This document shows positions 35,109 to 43,955 of a stretch of 60,368 nt of DNA, in pieces. The notes beneath the pieces are model-generated. The model did not search any database and was not told where the DNA came from. It saw nothing but the letters and a program-made list of their open reading frames with translations. The first letter of the stretch is position 1. Every line of letters begins with the position of its first letter. Origin of the DNA: Foetidibacter luteolus (lineage in GTDB: Bacteria > Bacteroidota > Bacteroidia > Chitinophagales > Chitinophagaceae). A program made the translations under genes and the position numbers. The stretch spans positions 1 to 60,368 of the forward strand of contig NZ_VVIP01000030.1 in assembly GCF_009650435.1 (NCBI RefSeq), read 5' to 3'.

Positions 35109-35386
35109 TAACACTTTACTCAACAAGGAACCCAACGCAGCAAAATGTTAATTAATCTAAGATGGCCAGTGTTAGCGCCGCAACAATTGGCAGCCCTAAA
35201 GGGAGGATTTGTGAAAAATGGCTTACACACACCGGCTTTGCCAGGCTAAACCCTTCATTAATTTTTGAATTTACCAGTGACGCCCGGCGGCATGAGTGTA
35301 CGCTGCGCAGTTGGCAAAATGAATGTTTTTGCATCATACCAACATTCTTGTAAACTATTTTTTAAGGGAATGTAGTATTGCAAAAA

Positions 35387-35422
35387 CAACGGTGCGTTGT
35401 TCGCTGACACACGACACCGTTG
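35387..35422 (-). terminator. hairpin downstream of the 1700-residue surface protein gene
   Basis: CAACGGTG and CACCGTTG form a perfect 8-bp stem. On the minus strand the downstream sequence has a TTTTTG stretch. It lies about 30 bases after the stop codon. Confidence 0.5.
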
Positions 35423-35450
35423 CTGTAAACATCTCCATACATTAAAAAGG

Positions 35451-38400
35451 TTAAAACTTTACCAGCCGTAAGCATTTGGATTCGTTACTCCTGTTAATTA
35501 TCTGAACAATGCATATACCTGTAGGCAAATTCACCGGGTTTAACCGGTAGATGTTCGTTCCTTCTGATGCAACCGGATAGTTGAATATTTGTAGAACTCT
35601 ACCCTGTAAATCAAGCAACCCTACAGCCGCCAACTGTTTGTTGCTCTGCAGTTTTATTTCCTGGCCATTGCTTACGCTATTCGGACTTAACATTAATTGC
35701 CAGGAATCTTTAAACTCAAGCAGCCTTACCGGGCTATACGCTTTAATACCTTCATTATCTATAACAACCCGGTAATAATTACGGCCTTGCAGTGGTTCTT
35801 TATCTATAAAATTATAACTGTTGAAGGAGTGTCCGCTTTTTGAAGTTTGGTTACTAATTGTTACCCAATTGCGTATATCGGCGCTACGTTGCAGTTCGAA
35901 GCTTTCTGTGCCGGTTTCCTCTACCGTTTTCCAGGACAATAAGGCGCTGCTATTTTTTTGTTGCGCTTCAAAGCTTACCAGCTTTACCGCCAGCACACCC
36001 AGACCCCAGGTTACCGAATAGCTGGCAGGGTCACTTTGTACGCCTGCCGCATCCCGCACCGCGTAATTAAATGCAAATCCACTGTTGCCGCTTTGGTTGA
36101 ACGTGATGGTTAACAATGCCGGGTTGTAATTGGCTATTGTGGTGGGGCCGCTAATTTGTACCCCGTTGTAAGAAAGTATGTTGCCATCCATATTGCCCAG
36201 GCCGGTGATAACAAAAGTAGCCCCTGTTCCCATGCTGCCCTGCTCGGGGTCGTCTCCATCCAGCGGGAACATGTTCCTGTAGCTGCCATCTATAGGATAT
36301 GTGCCGCCACGGGTGGGAACAGGGTCGATAGTGTAACTGAAAGTGGTAGCTGCCGGCTGTTGATCTATACCAAAATTAGCGTTGGTCACATTGGCCGTTA
36401 CTGCGCCGATGGGCAGTATACCGTTTACCGTTCCGTCGCTGCCTGCACCGCCGCCCAGGTTCTCGCCAACGCTTGCATATCCGGTTGGTAATGTTACGGT
36501 TGGCACCATGGTTTGCCCTACGGAAGCTGTAGTGGTAGAAAGGTAAATCGTGAAATCATCGCCTATTATGCCATGGAAGCTATAAGTTCCGTTGGCTGCT
36601 ACTGCAACAACGGATGTTACGGTACCCATGGTGTTATTGTACAGGATTGCATTGAGGCCACCCGCATTGGTGCCGGTGCCACTTACCGTGTTATCAGTAA
36701 GGCCATTAGCATCATTGTATACGTTACCACTGATCTGCACGGAAAGCGCAGTAAAATCATTACAGGTTGCAACATCTGTATACCGAAGCGAAGATGTAAC
36801 CGCAGTAGCAACAAAGGTGTTGGGATCTATTACATAAAGACCTGGATTAGAGGTTTGGTTTGAAAAATACATGCTTCCGTTGTAAAAAAAGATATCTGTT
36901 ATCACCAGCGGGGATACCCCGGTACCTGTAATGGTACCCAGGTAATAGGCTTGGGGTGAAGATGGATCGGGAACCACCCATACCATATGGCGCACATCTT
37001 CAATTAAGTAAATTTTGCCATCCGGGCCAATGGACATATCCACATAATCAGCACCCAACACAGCGCCGCCCGGGCCCGCCGCTGCGGTTGGCGGCACGGT
37101 GCTCCATAAAGTGGTAACGGTATTTGAATATGGATCAACTTTTACCAGGTAATCGGCATAAGAAGACAGGAAGTAAACATTACAGTCTGCGTCTGTGGTT
37201 GAAGAAATAATGTAATTGTGGTTTGTGCCGGGAATAGAACCTATAGCCGCCGGCAAAGTTGCCGAGATGTAAGCTCCGGAATTATTGGTGGGATCGTAAC
37301 GGTACACCTGCCTCGTTATAGTCCCGGTTGCATTCGTAACTGTGTATATCCCATTATCGCAACTTTTAGCTGCGGCAAATGTGCTAAACGGCAGCACCGC
37401 TCCATAGTCCGTCTGCGCACTGGTACCCGAAGGCGTTAGGTTGTTTATTTGATAAACGTGGTTACCGTAAACGCCGTATACCGTGTTTGCGCAGAGTGTG
37501 ATAAAGGCTCCTGTAAAATACATGGATACTGTTGCAAGATTGCTTGCTTGTTGAGCAGCGTCTATTTCACGATAGGTAAAGATCAAAACATCTATACCAC
37601 CATTCGGGTCCACTTTCAACAAGCTGGGATTGTAATTCTTGATGGTATCTCCTGCCACTACCGCTACTCCGTTGTAATAAAGTGTTCCATTAGAAGGCAG
37701 CGTATTGATAACAACCGTATCCTGGTTCCCGGTACCCGGAAAAATACCCTGTTCCGGATCGCTTCCATTCAGGGTAGGTACCGTCATCTGAATGTTGCCT
37801 CCAGGGTTCACCTGATTAGACACCGTAACATTGTTAGCCGTTGGTATTCGCTCAATTCCAAAGTTGGCATTGGTAGTATTTGCGTTGACAGCACCAAGAG
37901 ACAGTATGCCGTTAGCAGTGCCATCGCTTCCGGTACCTGAGCCTAATTTTTCGCCCGTATAAACGTAACCATTGGGTAGCGTTACCGCAGGCGCCGCTGC
38001 TTGCCCGACTGCATCCGTACCTGCACTTGTAAGATAGACAGTATAATTATTTCCCACAATGCCGTGGAAACTATATGTACCGCTGGAGCTCACGGCAGAT
38101 ACTGCACTAATGGCACCTGTAGTGTTATTGTATAATATGGCATTCAGGCCGCCGGCGTTGGTACCGGTACCATTGATGGTATTATCGACAAGCGCATTGG
38201 CATCATTATATACATTGCCGCTTATCTGTACAGAAATTGCTGTAAACGAGTTACAGGCTGCCATATCGAAATAATTCAGGGAAGAAGCCACCCCGGTTGC
38301 CACCAAAGTATTCGGATCTATTACATACAGCCCCGGAAGAGTAGATCCGGTTGAAAAATACAGATTGCCATTATAAAAGAAAAAGTCCGAAAAGCCAAGC

Positions 38401-40553
38401 GATGATACCCCCGTACCGGTTATAGTGCCCAGGTAATGCGCCTGTGGCAAGCTGGGATCAGGAATAACCCACAACATATGACGGTAATTGTCTAACAAAT
38501 AGATTTTACCATCAGAGCCAATAGTCATATCTGTATAATCTCCACCTAAAACTGCTCCTCCGGGGCCCGGTGCCGCTGTAGCAGGTACCGTACTCCATAC
38601 AGTAGTAACTGCATTTGTATAGGGGTCTACCCTGGTGAGGTAGTCTGCATAGGAAGACATAAAGTAAAGATTACAGTTTGCGTCCGTTGCTGCAGAAATG
38701 ATATAGTTGTGGTTGGTGCCAGGTATGCTTCCAATAGCTGCAGGCAATGTTGCCGTAATGTAAGCGCCGGTATTGGATACAGGATCGTAACGGTAAACCT
38801 GCCTGGTGGTAACGCCGGCGGCATTGGTAACCGCATATACACCATTATCACAGCTTTTGGCAAGAGAATAGCTGTTAAATGGCAATACCACCCCGAAATC
38901 TGTTTGGGGATCAGTACCTGAAGGGGTTAAATTATTGATTTGGTACACACGCCTGTTGTACACGCCGTACAGGCCAGAAGTACACAACGTGGTAGCGGCC
39001 CCTGTAAAATAGATAGATACAGTTGCTGGGCTGCTTGATTGTAACGCAGCATCCAATTCACTGTAGGTAAAGGTTAAAAGTCCTATACCATCATTTGGAT
39101 CAACAGTTAACAAGGCTGGGTTATAATTATTGATCTGTTGTCCCGCAACTACCGCTATTCCATTGTAATACAAAGTACCGTTAGAAGGCAGGGTATTGAT
39201 CACAACCGTATCGAGGTTGCCCGTACCCGGCAAAGTACCTTGTTCAGGATCACTGCCGTTTAAGGTAGGTACGGTGAGCGTGGCGGTGCCTCCGGGGTTT
39301 ACCTGGTTAGAAGCAGCTACATTATTGGCAGTTGGTGGTTGTTCTATCCCAAACCTAACATTGGAAGTATTGGCGCTTATTGTTCCAAGCGTCAAAATTC
39401 CATCTGGAGTACCATCGCTGCCCGTGCCCGTACCGAATTTTTCCGACGTACTTACATAACCCGACGGTAACACTACTGCAGGGGCCGCAGCACCTACCGT
39501 TGCAGTACTTGTTGTAATTTGTACTTTATAATTGCCTGCGTCCGCATTGGTAAAGCTGTAGGTGCCATTGGTTGCTACGGCTGCTATTGCTGCCACAGTA
39601 TTGGCGGTGGCATTAATCAATACCGCATTAAGACTGCCGCCGCCATTATAACCGGCTCCATTCACTGTATTGTCACTCATTCCATTTAAATCGTTAAAAA
39701 CAGTACCGCTTATCGTGATAGCATTAATGGTAAGGGTTACGGTACCGGCGACAGAGCTGGTTTGCCCTGCGGCATCCACCTGGCTGTAGGTAATCGTATA
39801 AGTGCCAGCTCCGGTTGGCGGATCGAACGTTAAGAACGATGGGGTATAGTTGCTGATGGTTAATCCTGCTGTTACCACTGCGCCGTTATAGTACAGGGTA
39901 CCACTTGCAGGCAGTGTAATGATCCTTATCCTATTAGTATTAGAGGTACCGTTATAGGTTCCATCTTCGGGATCTGTGCCGGTAAGCGTTGGCACTGTTA
40001 CGGTGCTGGTGCCGCCCGGATTAATAAATGTTCCACTTGCATTATTAGTTGTTGGCGTTTGTTCGATGCCGAAATTGGCGTTGGTTACATTATTGGTGCC
40101 CGTGGTAAGCTCAATCTGCCCCAAAGTACTTGTTTGTGTTGCAGAGTTATTAGAACCCCTTATCTCACCGGTATTTATCCATCCAGAGGGCAAAGCACCC
40201 GCAGTATTTTTCACAGCCGAGTTTGCCAGCACCAGTTTAAGGCCAGTAGTGCTGTTAGGAGCAGTTAGGCTGTAAGTGCCAGTAGCTGTTACAACTGAGG
40301 AAGCCAGCACCACGCCGCTACCGTTAACAAGGTTTACATACAACGAGTTATTTGTGTTGGTACCCGCTTCGGAACCATTAATGGTAATACTACCATCTGC
40401 ATCGTTCCAAACAGTTCCAGAAACTGTTGCTGCAAAAGCTTTTTCGCTAACGGCAACAAAAAATATCAAACAAGCGATAAGCGATGCTTGCTTGCCCGGC
40501 CTTAAAATATTGGCTATGGTAAAGGGTATGGCTTTTTTTACTATATTTTTCAT
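35451..40553 (-). CDS. giant repeat surface/secreted protein with T9SS type-A sorting domain
   Basis: A 1700-residue protein with a signal peptide (about 1-41, ends EKAFAA). SdrD-B/Cna-like beta domains (SGTVWNDADGS, SGNVYNDANGLVDNT) alternate with cadherin/Ig-like segments (NPGG...TVPTLNGSDPEQG). Two predicted propeller-like modules carry ALP-type repeats (YGVYNRRVYQINN, then SDGKIYLLDN and GLYVIDPNT). A segment of about 497 residues is duplicated in tandem: copies offset by 1491 bp, about 39335-37845 and 37845-36355. The C-terminus (NSVSNGQEIKLQSNKQ, ending RLVKF) is a type-A sorting domain. It is probably a cell-surface adhesin; ligand unknown. Confidence 0.85.
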   Translation of the reverse strand: MKNIVKKAIPFTIANILRPGKQASLIACLIFFVAVSEKAFAATVSGTVWNDADGSITINGSEAGTNTNNSLYVNLVNGSGVVLASSVVTATGTYSLTAPNSTTGLKLVLANSAVKNTAGALPSGWINTGEIRGSNNSATQTSTLGQIELTTGTNNVTNANFGIEQTPTTNNASGTFINPGGTSTVTVPTLTGTDPEDGTYNGTSNTNRIRIITLPASGTLYYNGAVVTAGLTISNYTPSFLTFDPPTGAGTYTITYSQVDAAGQTSSVAGTVTLTINAITISGTVFNDLNGMSDNTVNGAGYNGGGSLNAVLINATANTVAAIAAVATNGTYSFTNADAGNYKVQITTSTATVGAAAPAVVLPSGYVSTSEKFGTGTGSDGTPDGILTLGTISANTSNVRFGIEQPPTANNVAASNQVNPGGTATLTVPTLNGSDPEQGTLPGTGNLDTVVINTLPSNGTLYYNGIAVVAGQQINNYNPALLTVDPNDGIGLLTFTYSELDAALQSSSPATVSIYFTGAATTLCTSGLYGVYNRRVYQINNLTPSGTDPQTDFGVVLPFNSYSLAKSCDNGVYAVTNAAGVTTRQVYRYDPVSNTGAYITATLPAAIGSIPGTNHNYIISAATDANCNLYFMSSYADYLTRVDPYTNAVTTVWSTVPATAAPGPGGAVLGGDYTDMTIGSDGKIYLLDNYRHMLWVIPDPSLPQAHYLGTITGTGVSSLGFSDFFFYNGNLYFSTGSTLPGLYVIDPNTLVATGVASSLNYFDMAACNSFTAISVQISGNVYNDANALVDNTINGTGTNAGGLNAILYNNTTGAISAVSAVSSSGTYSFHGIVGNNYTVYLTSAGTDAVGQAAAPAVTLPNGYVYTGEKLGSGTGSDGTANGILSLGAVNANTTNANFGIERIPTANNVTVSNQVNPGGNIQMTVPTLNGSDPEQGIFPGTGNQDTVVINTLPSNGTLYYNGVAVVAGDTIKNYNPSLLKVDPNGGIDVLIFTYREIDAAQQASNLATVSMYFTGAFITLCANTVYGVYGNHVYQINNLTPSGTSAQTDYGAVLPFSTFAAAKSCDNGIYTVTNATGTITRQVYRYDPTNNSGAYISATLPAAIGSIPGTNHNYIISSTTDADCNVYFLSSYADYLVKVDPYSNTVTTLWSTVPPTAAAGPGGAVLGADYVDMSIGPDGKIYLIEDVRHMVWVVPDPSSPQAYYLGTITGTGVSPLVITDIFFYNGSMYFSNQTSNPGLYVIDPNTFVATAVTSSLRYTDVATCNDFTALSVQISGNVYNDANGLTDNTVSGTGTNAGGLNAILYNNTMGTVTSVVAVAANGTYSFHGIIGDDFTIYLSTTTASVGQTMVPTVTLPTGYASVGENLGGGAGSDGTVNGILPIGAVTANVTNANFGIDQQPAATTFSYTIDPVPTRGGTYPIDGSYRNMFPLDGDDPEQGSMGTGATFVITGLGNMDGNILSYNGVQISGPTTIANYNPALLTITFNQSGNSGFAFNYAVRDAAGVQSDPASYSVTWGLGVLAVKLVSFEAQQKNSSALLSWKTVEETGTESFELQRSADIRNWVTISNQTSKSGHSFNSYNFIDKEPLQGRNYYRVVIDNEGIKAYSPVRLLEFKDSWQLMLSPNSVSNGQEIKLQSNKQLAAVGLLDLQGRVLQIFNYPVASEGTNIYRLNPVNLPTGICIVQIINRSNESKCLRLVKF

Positions 40554-41169
40554 AAATGAATTAGTTATGAGGGGTTTTAATATGGATATAAGGGCATTCC
40601 GGAAGGTCTGTTGGTAAACTTCTTATGGGTTTAGAAATTATAACATAAATTCTGTTTTGTAAATGCCAATAAATAGCGGCGATTAAATTCGACAAATATC
40701 ATCGGATATCTTTCCCGGGGGTTAAATGTGCTCCGGTTTACAGGGCTAACAACGGCTTATTTCTCCTGGGGCTTTTTTTACTGGATACTTATTGTGATAG
40801 CAAAGTTACACTCCAAGGGTAGGTTAGAACCACTCATAATTTGGAGGGGTAGCCGTAGAAAAATAGGAATAGTGCTAACTTTCCAAACGGCAAGCAATGA
40901 CAACAAAAAGAAAAAATAACTTTGCTGCTTCGACGGTGTATCCCCCCTTTTGCCGAAAAACAGGAAGCTGTATACGCACCCGGGTGAGGGATTGAAGCGG
41001 AAAGCCCACAGCCAGGAGGAACGACTGGCGAGGACTTGCAGCGAAAAGCCCGACCCCTTGCGATAGCTTGGGGGCACCCCCTTAATTAACTGCAGCCTGA
41101 TAATTAACGTCTAAATTGCAGGGAAGACCGCAGAACTTACATCCACACCAAAAAACTAAATCCTCAACC
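40554..41169. other. divergent intergenic region
   Basis: It holds the upstream region of the 1700-residue protein gene and family B repeat copy 6 (40976-41082). A GGCAAGCAATG at about 40888 resembles the sRNA motif at 19286 but lacks the rest of that unit. No gene is supported. Confidence 0.45.
40976..41082 (+). repeat. dispersed repeat family B, copy 6 (variant)
   Basis: It starts GGGTGAGGGATTGAAGCGGA but has a different centre (GGAGGAACGACTGGCGAGGA) and ends GCGAAAAGCCCGACCCC. It shares this centre with the reverse copy at 58585, making a distinct subfamily. Confidence 0.65.
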
Positions 41170-41805
41170 ATGAATTTTGGAGTTATTGACGACCACATGC
41201 TGATTGCAAAACTGATAAAGGATCAGCTTGAAAGAAACTATCCGGATAGTGTGGTAAAAGTTTATATAAATGCGGAGGCTGCGATAGGTGATTTTGAAAA
41301 ATGGCTGCCGGATATTGTGATTTCTGACATATTACTGCCTGGAATGAGCGGTATGGACCTGGTGACCACCATAAGGACAAAGCTACCTGGTACAAAATTT
41401 ATTTTGCTAACCTCTATTTCGGATTTGTCGATGGTGAAACTAGCGGTAAAAAAAGGAACCGAAGCATACCTTACCAAAGACTGTACGGAAACGGAATTGC
41501 TGGATGCCGTAAAGGCTGTGATAAGAAATGAAAAATACATGAACGCTTCTTTAAAGGAGCGCTTACTGCTACAGGTTTTTGAAGACGAACTGCCTGAATT
41601 ACACCTTTCGCCCCGTGAAAATGAAGTATTACAACATATATGTAAAGGCAAAGTGCCGAAAGAAATTGCCGCTGATATGGGACTAACCATTAATACCGTT
41701 CAGCAATACATTAAAGGTATCATGAAGAAATTTAAGATTACCCGGACAACAGAATTGGTATTGTTTGCGATTAAAAAAGGTTTACATAACCCTACTAATA
41801 GTTGA
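41170..41805 (+). CDS. NarL/LuxR-family response regulator
   Basis: A 211-residue protein. The receiver domain (1-120) has the phosphoacceptor Asp in DIVISDILLPG, with conserved LLTSIS and TKDC (lysine) motifs. The C-terminal LuxR HTH (about 148-205) contains LSPRENEVLQHICKG and AADMGLTINTVQQYI. The ATG at 41170 (MNFGVIDDHML) is the domain start. It converges with the histidine kinase gene, ending 20 bp from it, so partnership is likely although they are not an operon. The regulon is unknown. Confidence 0.9.
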   Translation: MNFGVIDDHMLIAKLIKDQLERNYPDSVVKVYINAEAAIGDFEKWLPDIVISDILLPGMSGMDLVTTIRTKLPGTKFILLTSISDLSMVKLAVKKGTEAYLTKDCTETELLDAVKAVIRNEKYMNASLKERLLLQVFEDELPELHLSPRENEVLQHICKGKVPKEIAADMGLTINTVQQYIKGIMKKFKITRTTELVLFAIKKGLHNPTNS

Positions 41806-41825
41806 GTATTTTTTTATGAACTTTC

Positions 41826-43823
41826 TTAATCCTGGCTTACAGGGAAGCTGCCGCTTAACCGTAAGCCATTGATAGAGGACGCAATGGCAAACTTTCCTCC
41901 AAGAGCCAGAAGCCTCTGCTCTATGGCTGCCAGCCCCAAACCCTTTGAAGAACCATCCTGCATGCCTTTTCCATTATCGGCAATTTCAAAGAAAAAGTAT
42001 TCATTGTTGCAGGATATGTCTATATGTATGTTTGATGCATTGGAATGCTTTACAGTGTTGGTTACAGCTTCTTTGATAATACGGTACATTTCCCTGTGTT
42101 GATTAACAGTAAAATACTGGCGGACTAAACTTTTATTTACCTCGTAAGTTATCTGCAAACCAGTGCCTCTGCCGAAACGAAGGTCAAGATTTTCAAGCAA
42201 CTCGCATACGTCGTAACTGGCAGCTCTGGCAGAATGGTGAAGCCGGTAGATAAATTCCCGAACCTGCGTATATACGCTACGGGCTTCTGCTTCAATACCT
42301 GCCAGTAAAGCTGCCGTTTCAGGATTGAGGGTATTTTGTTTAACATCATTGATCATCATTGGCAACATGGCCAGGCTGCTGCCGACTTCATCATGAATAT
42401 CCCGCGAAATAGTTTTCCTTAACCCGGAGACGGCTTGCTCATATTCTTCCCTTTGCTTGAGGCCTTCGGCTTCTTTTTGCTGCTCAAGTTTATCAAGCTC
42501 GTCGCTCAGCGCCTGGCGTTCCCGCAACCTTGTCACCTGCTGTTTTCTATACAGCAGATAAACTAATAAAACGGCCACGACCAGGCAGGCAATGGCAATA
42601 ATGCCGATAAACTTTATCCGTTGCTTTTCCTGCTCATTTTTAAGATTTTCGTTCTGAAGTTTTACCAGGTTATATTTTTGTTCGGTTTCATACGCCTTTA
42701 TACGCTGCTCCTGCAAGTCGAGCGTGTCTGTATACAACTTAAATTTTTTGTAATATTCCAGGGCCTGTATGTTGTTACCCATGGCTTCTGCAGCTTCTGA
42801 CAAAGCTTCGTAAGCTGCCTGTCTTATACCCATACTTAGCCGGTGGGGCCTGGATACATCCAGTTGCTCCAGCATTTTTTTGCCTTCTGCAAACCGGCCC
42901 AACTTTATCAAGGAAATTGCTTTGTACAGCGGTGAATAAATATTTTTAACGCCAAAAAAACGGGATGAGTCATGATATGCGGGCAGCATGCTTGAATCGA
43001 ATAATTGAATGGCGGACAGGTAATTACTATCCAGAAAATTGAGGTAGCCCAGAAAATTATAGCAGGCTTTGAACCAATATTTACTATTATGAGCTTCATG
43101 ACTCATTACATCTCTTATGAGGCGCAGGCTTTTCAGTTTAGCTTGCATACTTTTAGTATGTGTGTATTGCCTGTTATAAATAACCACTTTGTTTAAAAGG
43201 TATAAAACATAATTTTCATCCCACAATTTGTAACGGGGATAAATCGCAAGCAGCTTGTCCATATACTCCAACCCTTTGTCGTATGCTGTCAGGTAAGTGT
43301 GAATAAGAGATAGGTTGTCATAGGAATTTACTATCAATCCGGTATCCTTCAAGCGAACCGCATAATCTAAACTGGTATGTGATGCCTGTAAAGCCGTATC
43401 GTACAGGTCGTTATAAAAATATGTTTCGGCAGCCCCAAGGTACGCGTCTGCCATTAAGTTATTTGCCTGAGCGCCGTCATCGCAGGTTGCCAGTTTCCTA
43501 TAATATTTTTTACATGAGTCTGGCGCCACATTAAAATAATAAGCAGTTAGGGCGGCAAGACTGCTTTTTTTAAGTTGGCAGTTAATGGTGTTAGTACACT
43601 CCTCCTTTAACCATAACGCTATTTGTTCAAGTTCTTTTTCGTGCTTTCTTAAAAGATTTGCGTTGTGAAGAATGTTTTGTTTATCGGTAATTGATAAAAC
43701 CTGTTTGTTTGCAGGCCTGGCATGCTCAGGCAATGCATTATACAAGCTGTCACTTATCTGAGCGGAGGAAAAGTGACAAATCAAGGTAAACAGGCTAACA
43801 AATACTAATAAAGTTATTTTCAT
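41826..43823 (-). CDS. TPR-containing sensor histidine kinase (HisKA_3 type)
   Basis: A 665-residue protein. Signal peptide (MKITLLVFVSLFTLICHFSSA), a periplasmic helical/TPR region (about 25-395), one transmembrane helix (FIGIIAIACLVVAVLLVYLLY, near 400-420) and a linker coiled coil. HisKA_3 has the phosphoacceptor His in DIHDEVGSSLAML. The HATPase domain has the N box VTNTVKHSNASN and G boxes DNGKGM and KGLGLAAIEQR. This architecture pairs with NarL-type regulators in Bacteroidota. The ATG at 43823 is preferred to a TTG at 43847. It faces the response regulator gene. Confidence 0.9.
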   Translation of the reverse strand: MKITLLVFVSLFTLICHFSSAQISDSLYNALPEHARPANKQVLSITDKQNILHNANLLRKHEKELEQIALWLKEECTNTINCQLKKSSLAALTAYYFNVAPDSCKKYYRKLATCDDGAQANNLMADAYLGAAETYFYNDLYDTALQASHTSLDYAVRLKDTGLIVNSYDNLSLIHTYLTAYDKGLEYMDKLLAIYPRYKLWDENYVLYLLNKVVIYNRQYTHTKSMQAKLKSLRLIRDVMSHEAHNSKYWFKACYNFLGYLNFLDSNYLSAIQLFDSSMLPAYHDSSRFFGVKNIYSPLYKAISLIKLGRFAEGKKMLEQLDVSRPHRLSMGIRQAAYEALSEAAEAMGNNIQALEYYKKFKLYTDTLDLQEQRIKAYETEQKYNLVKLQNENLKNEQEKQRIKFIGIIAIACLVVAVLLVYLLYRKQQVTRLRERQALSDELDKLEQQKEAEGLKQREEYEQAVSGLRKTISRDIHDEVGSSLAMLPMMINDVKQNTLNPETAALLAGIEAEARSVYTQVREFIYRLHHSARAASYDVCELLENLDLRFGRGTGLQITYEVNKSLVRQYFTVNQHREMYRIIKEAVTNTVKHSNASNIHIDISCNNEYFFFEIADNGKGMQDGSSKGLGLAAIEQRLLALGGKFAIASSINGLRLSGSFPVSQD

Positions 43824-43955
43824 TAACTGATTAGGATATTTAAGCAAAATTAGTCACACCTTGTGCACGTAAAATTTCCTATATCATTTTTTAATTAACG
43901 TGATGGTTGCTGCTATCAACTACGAGTTAATGGTTGAAAAGAACGCAATAAAACC

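Larger units (their letters stand above)
34870..35450. other. intergenic region with family A repeat and hairpin
   Basis: It contains repeat family A copy 6 and a hairpin at 35387-35422 after the next minus-strand gene. Two overlapping frames near 35150-35350 on opposite strands have no recognisable features and are not called. Confidence 0.45.

Noticed and set aside
35152..35353. Overlapping short frames on both strands
   Set aside because: They have no hydrophobic or domain pattern, no homologue I recognise, and occupy a repeat-bearing gap.
40886..40905. A third copy of the sRNA motif (GGCAAGCAATG)
   Set aside because: Only 10 bases match and neither the promoter nor the terminator block is present.
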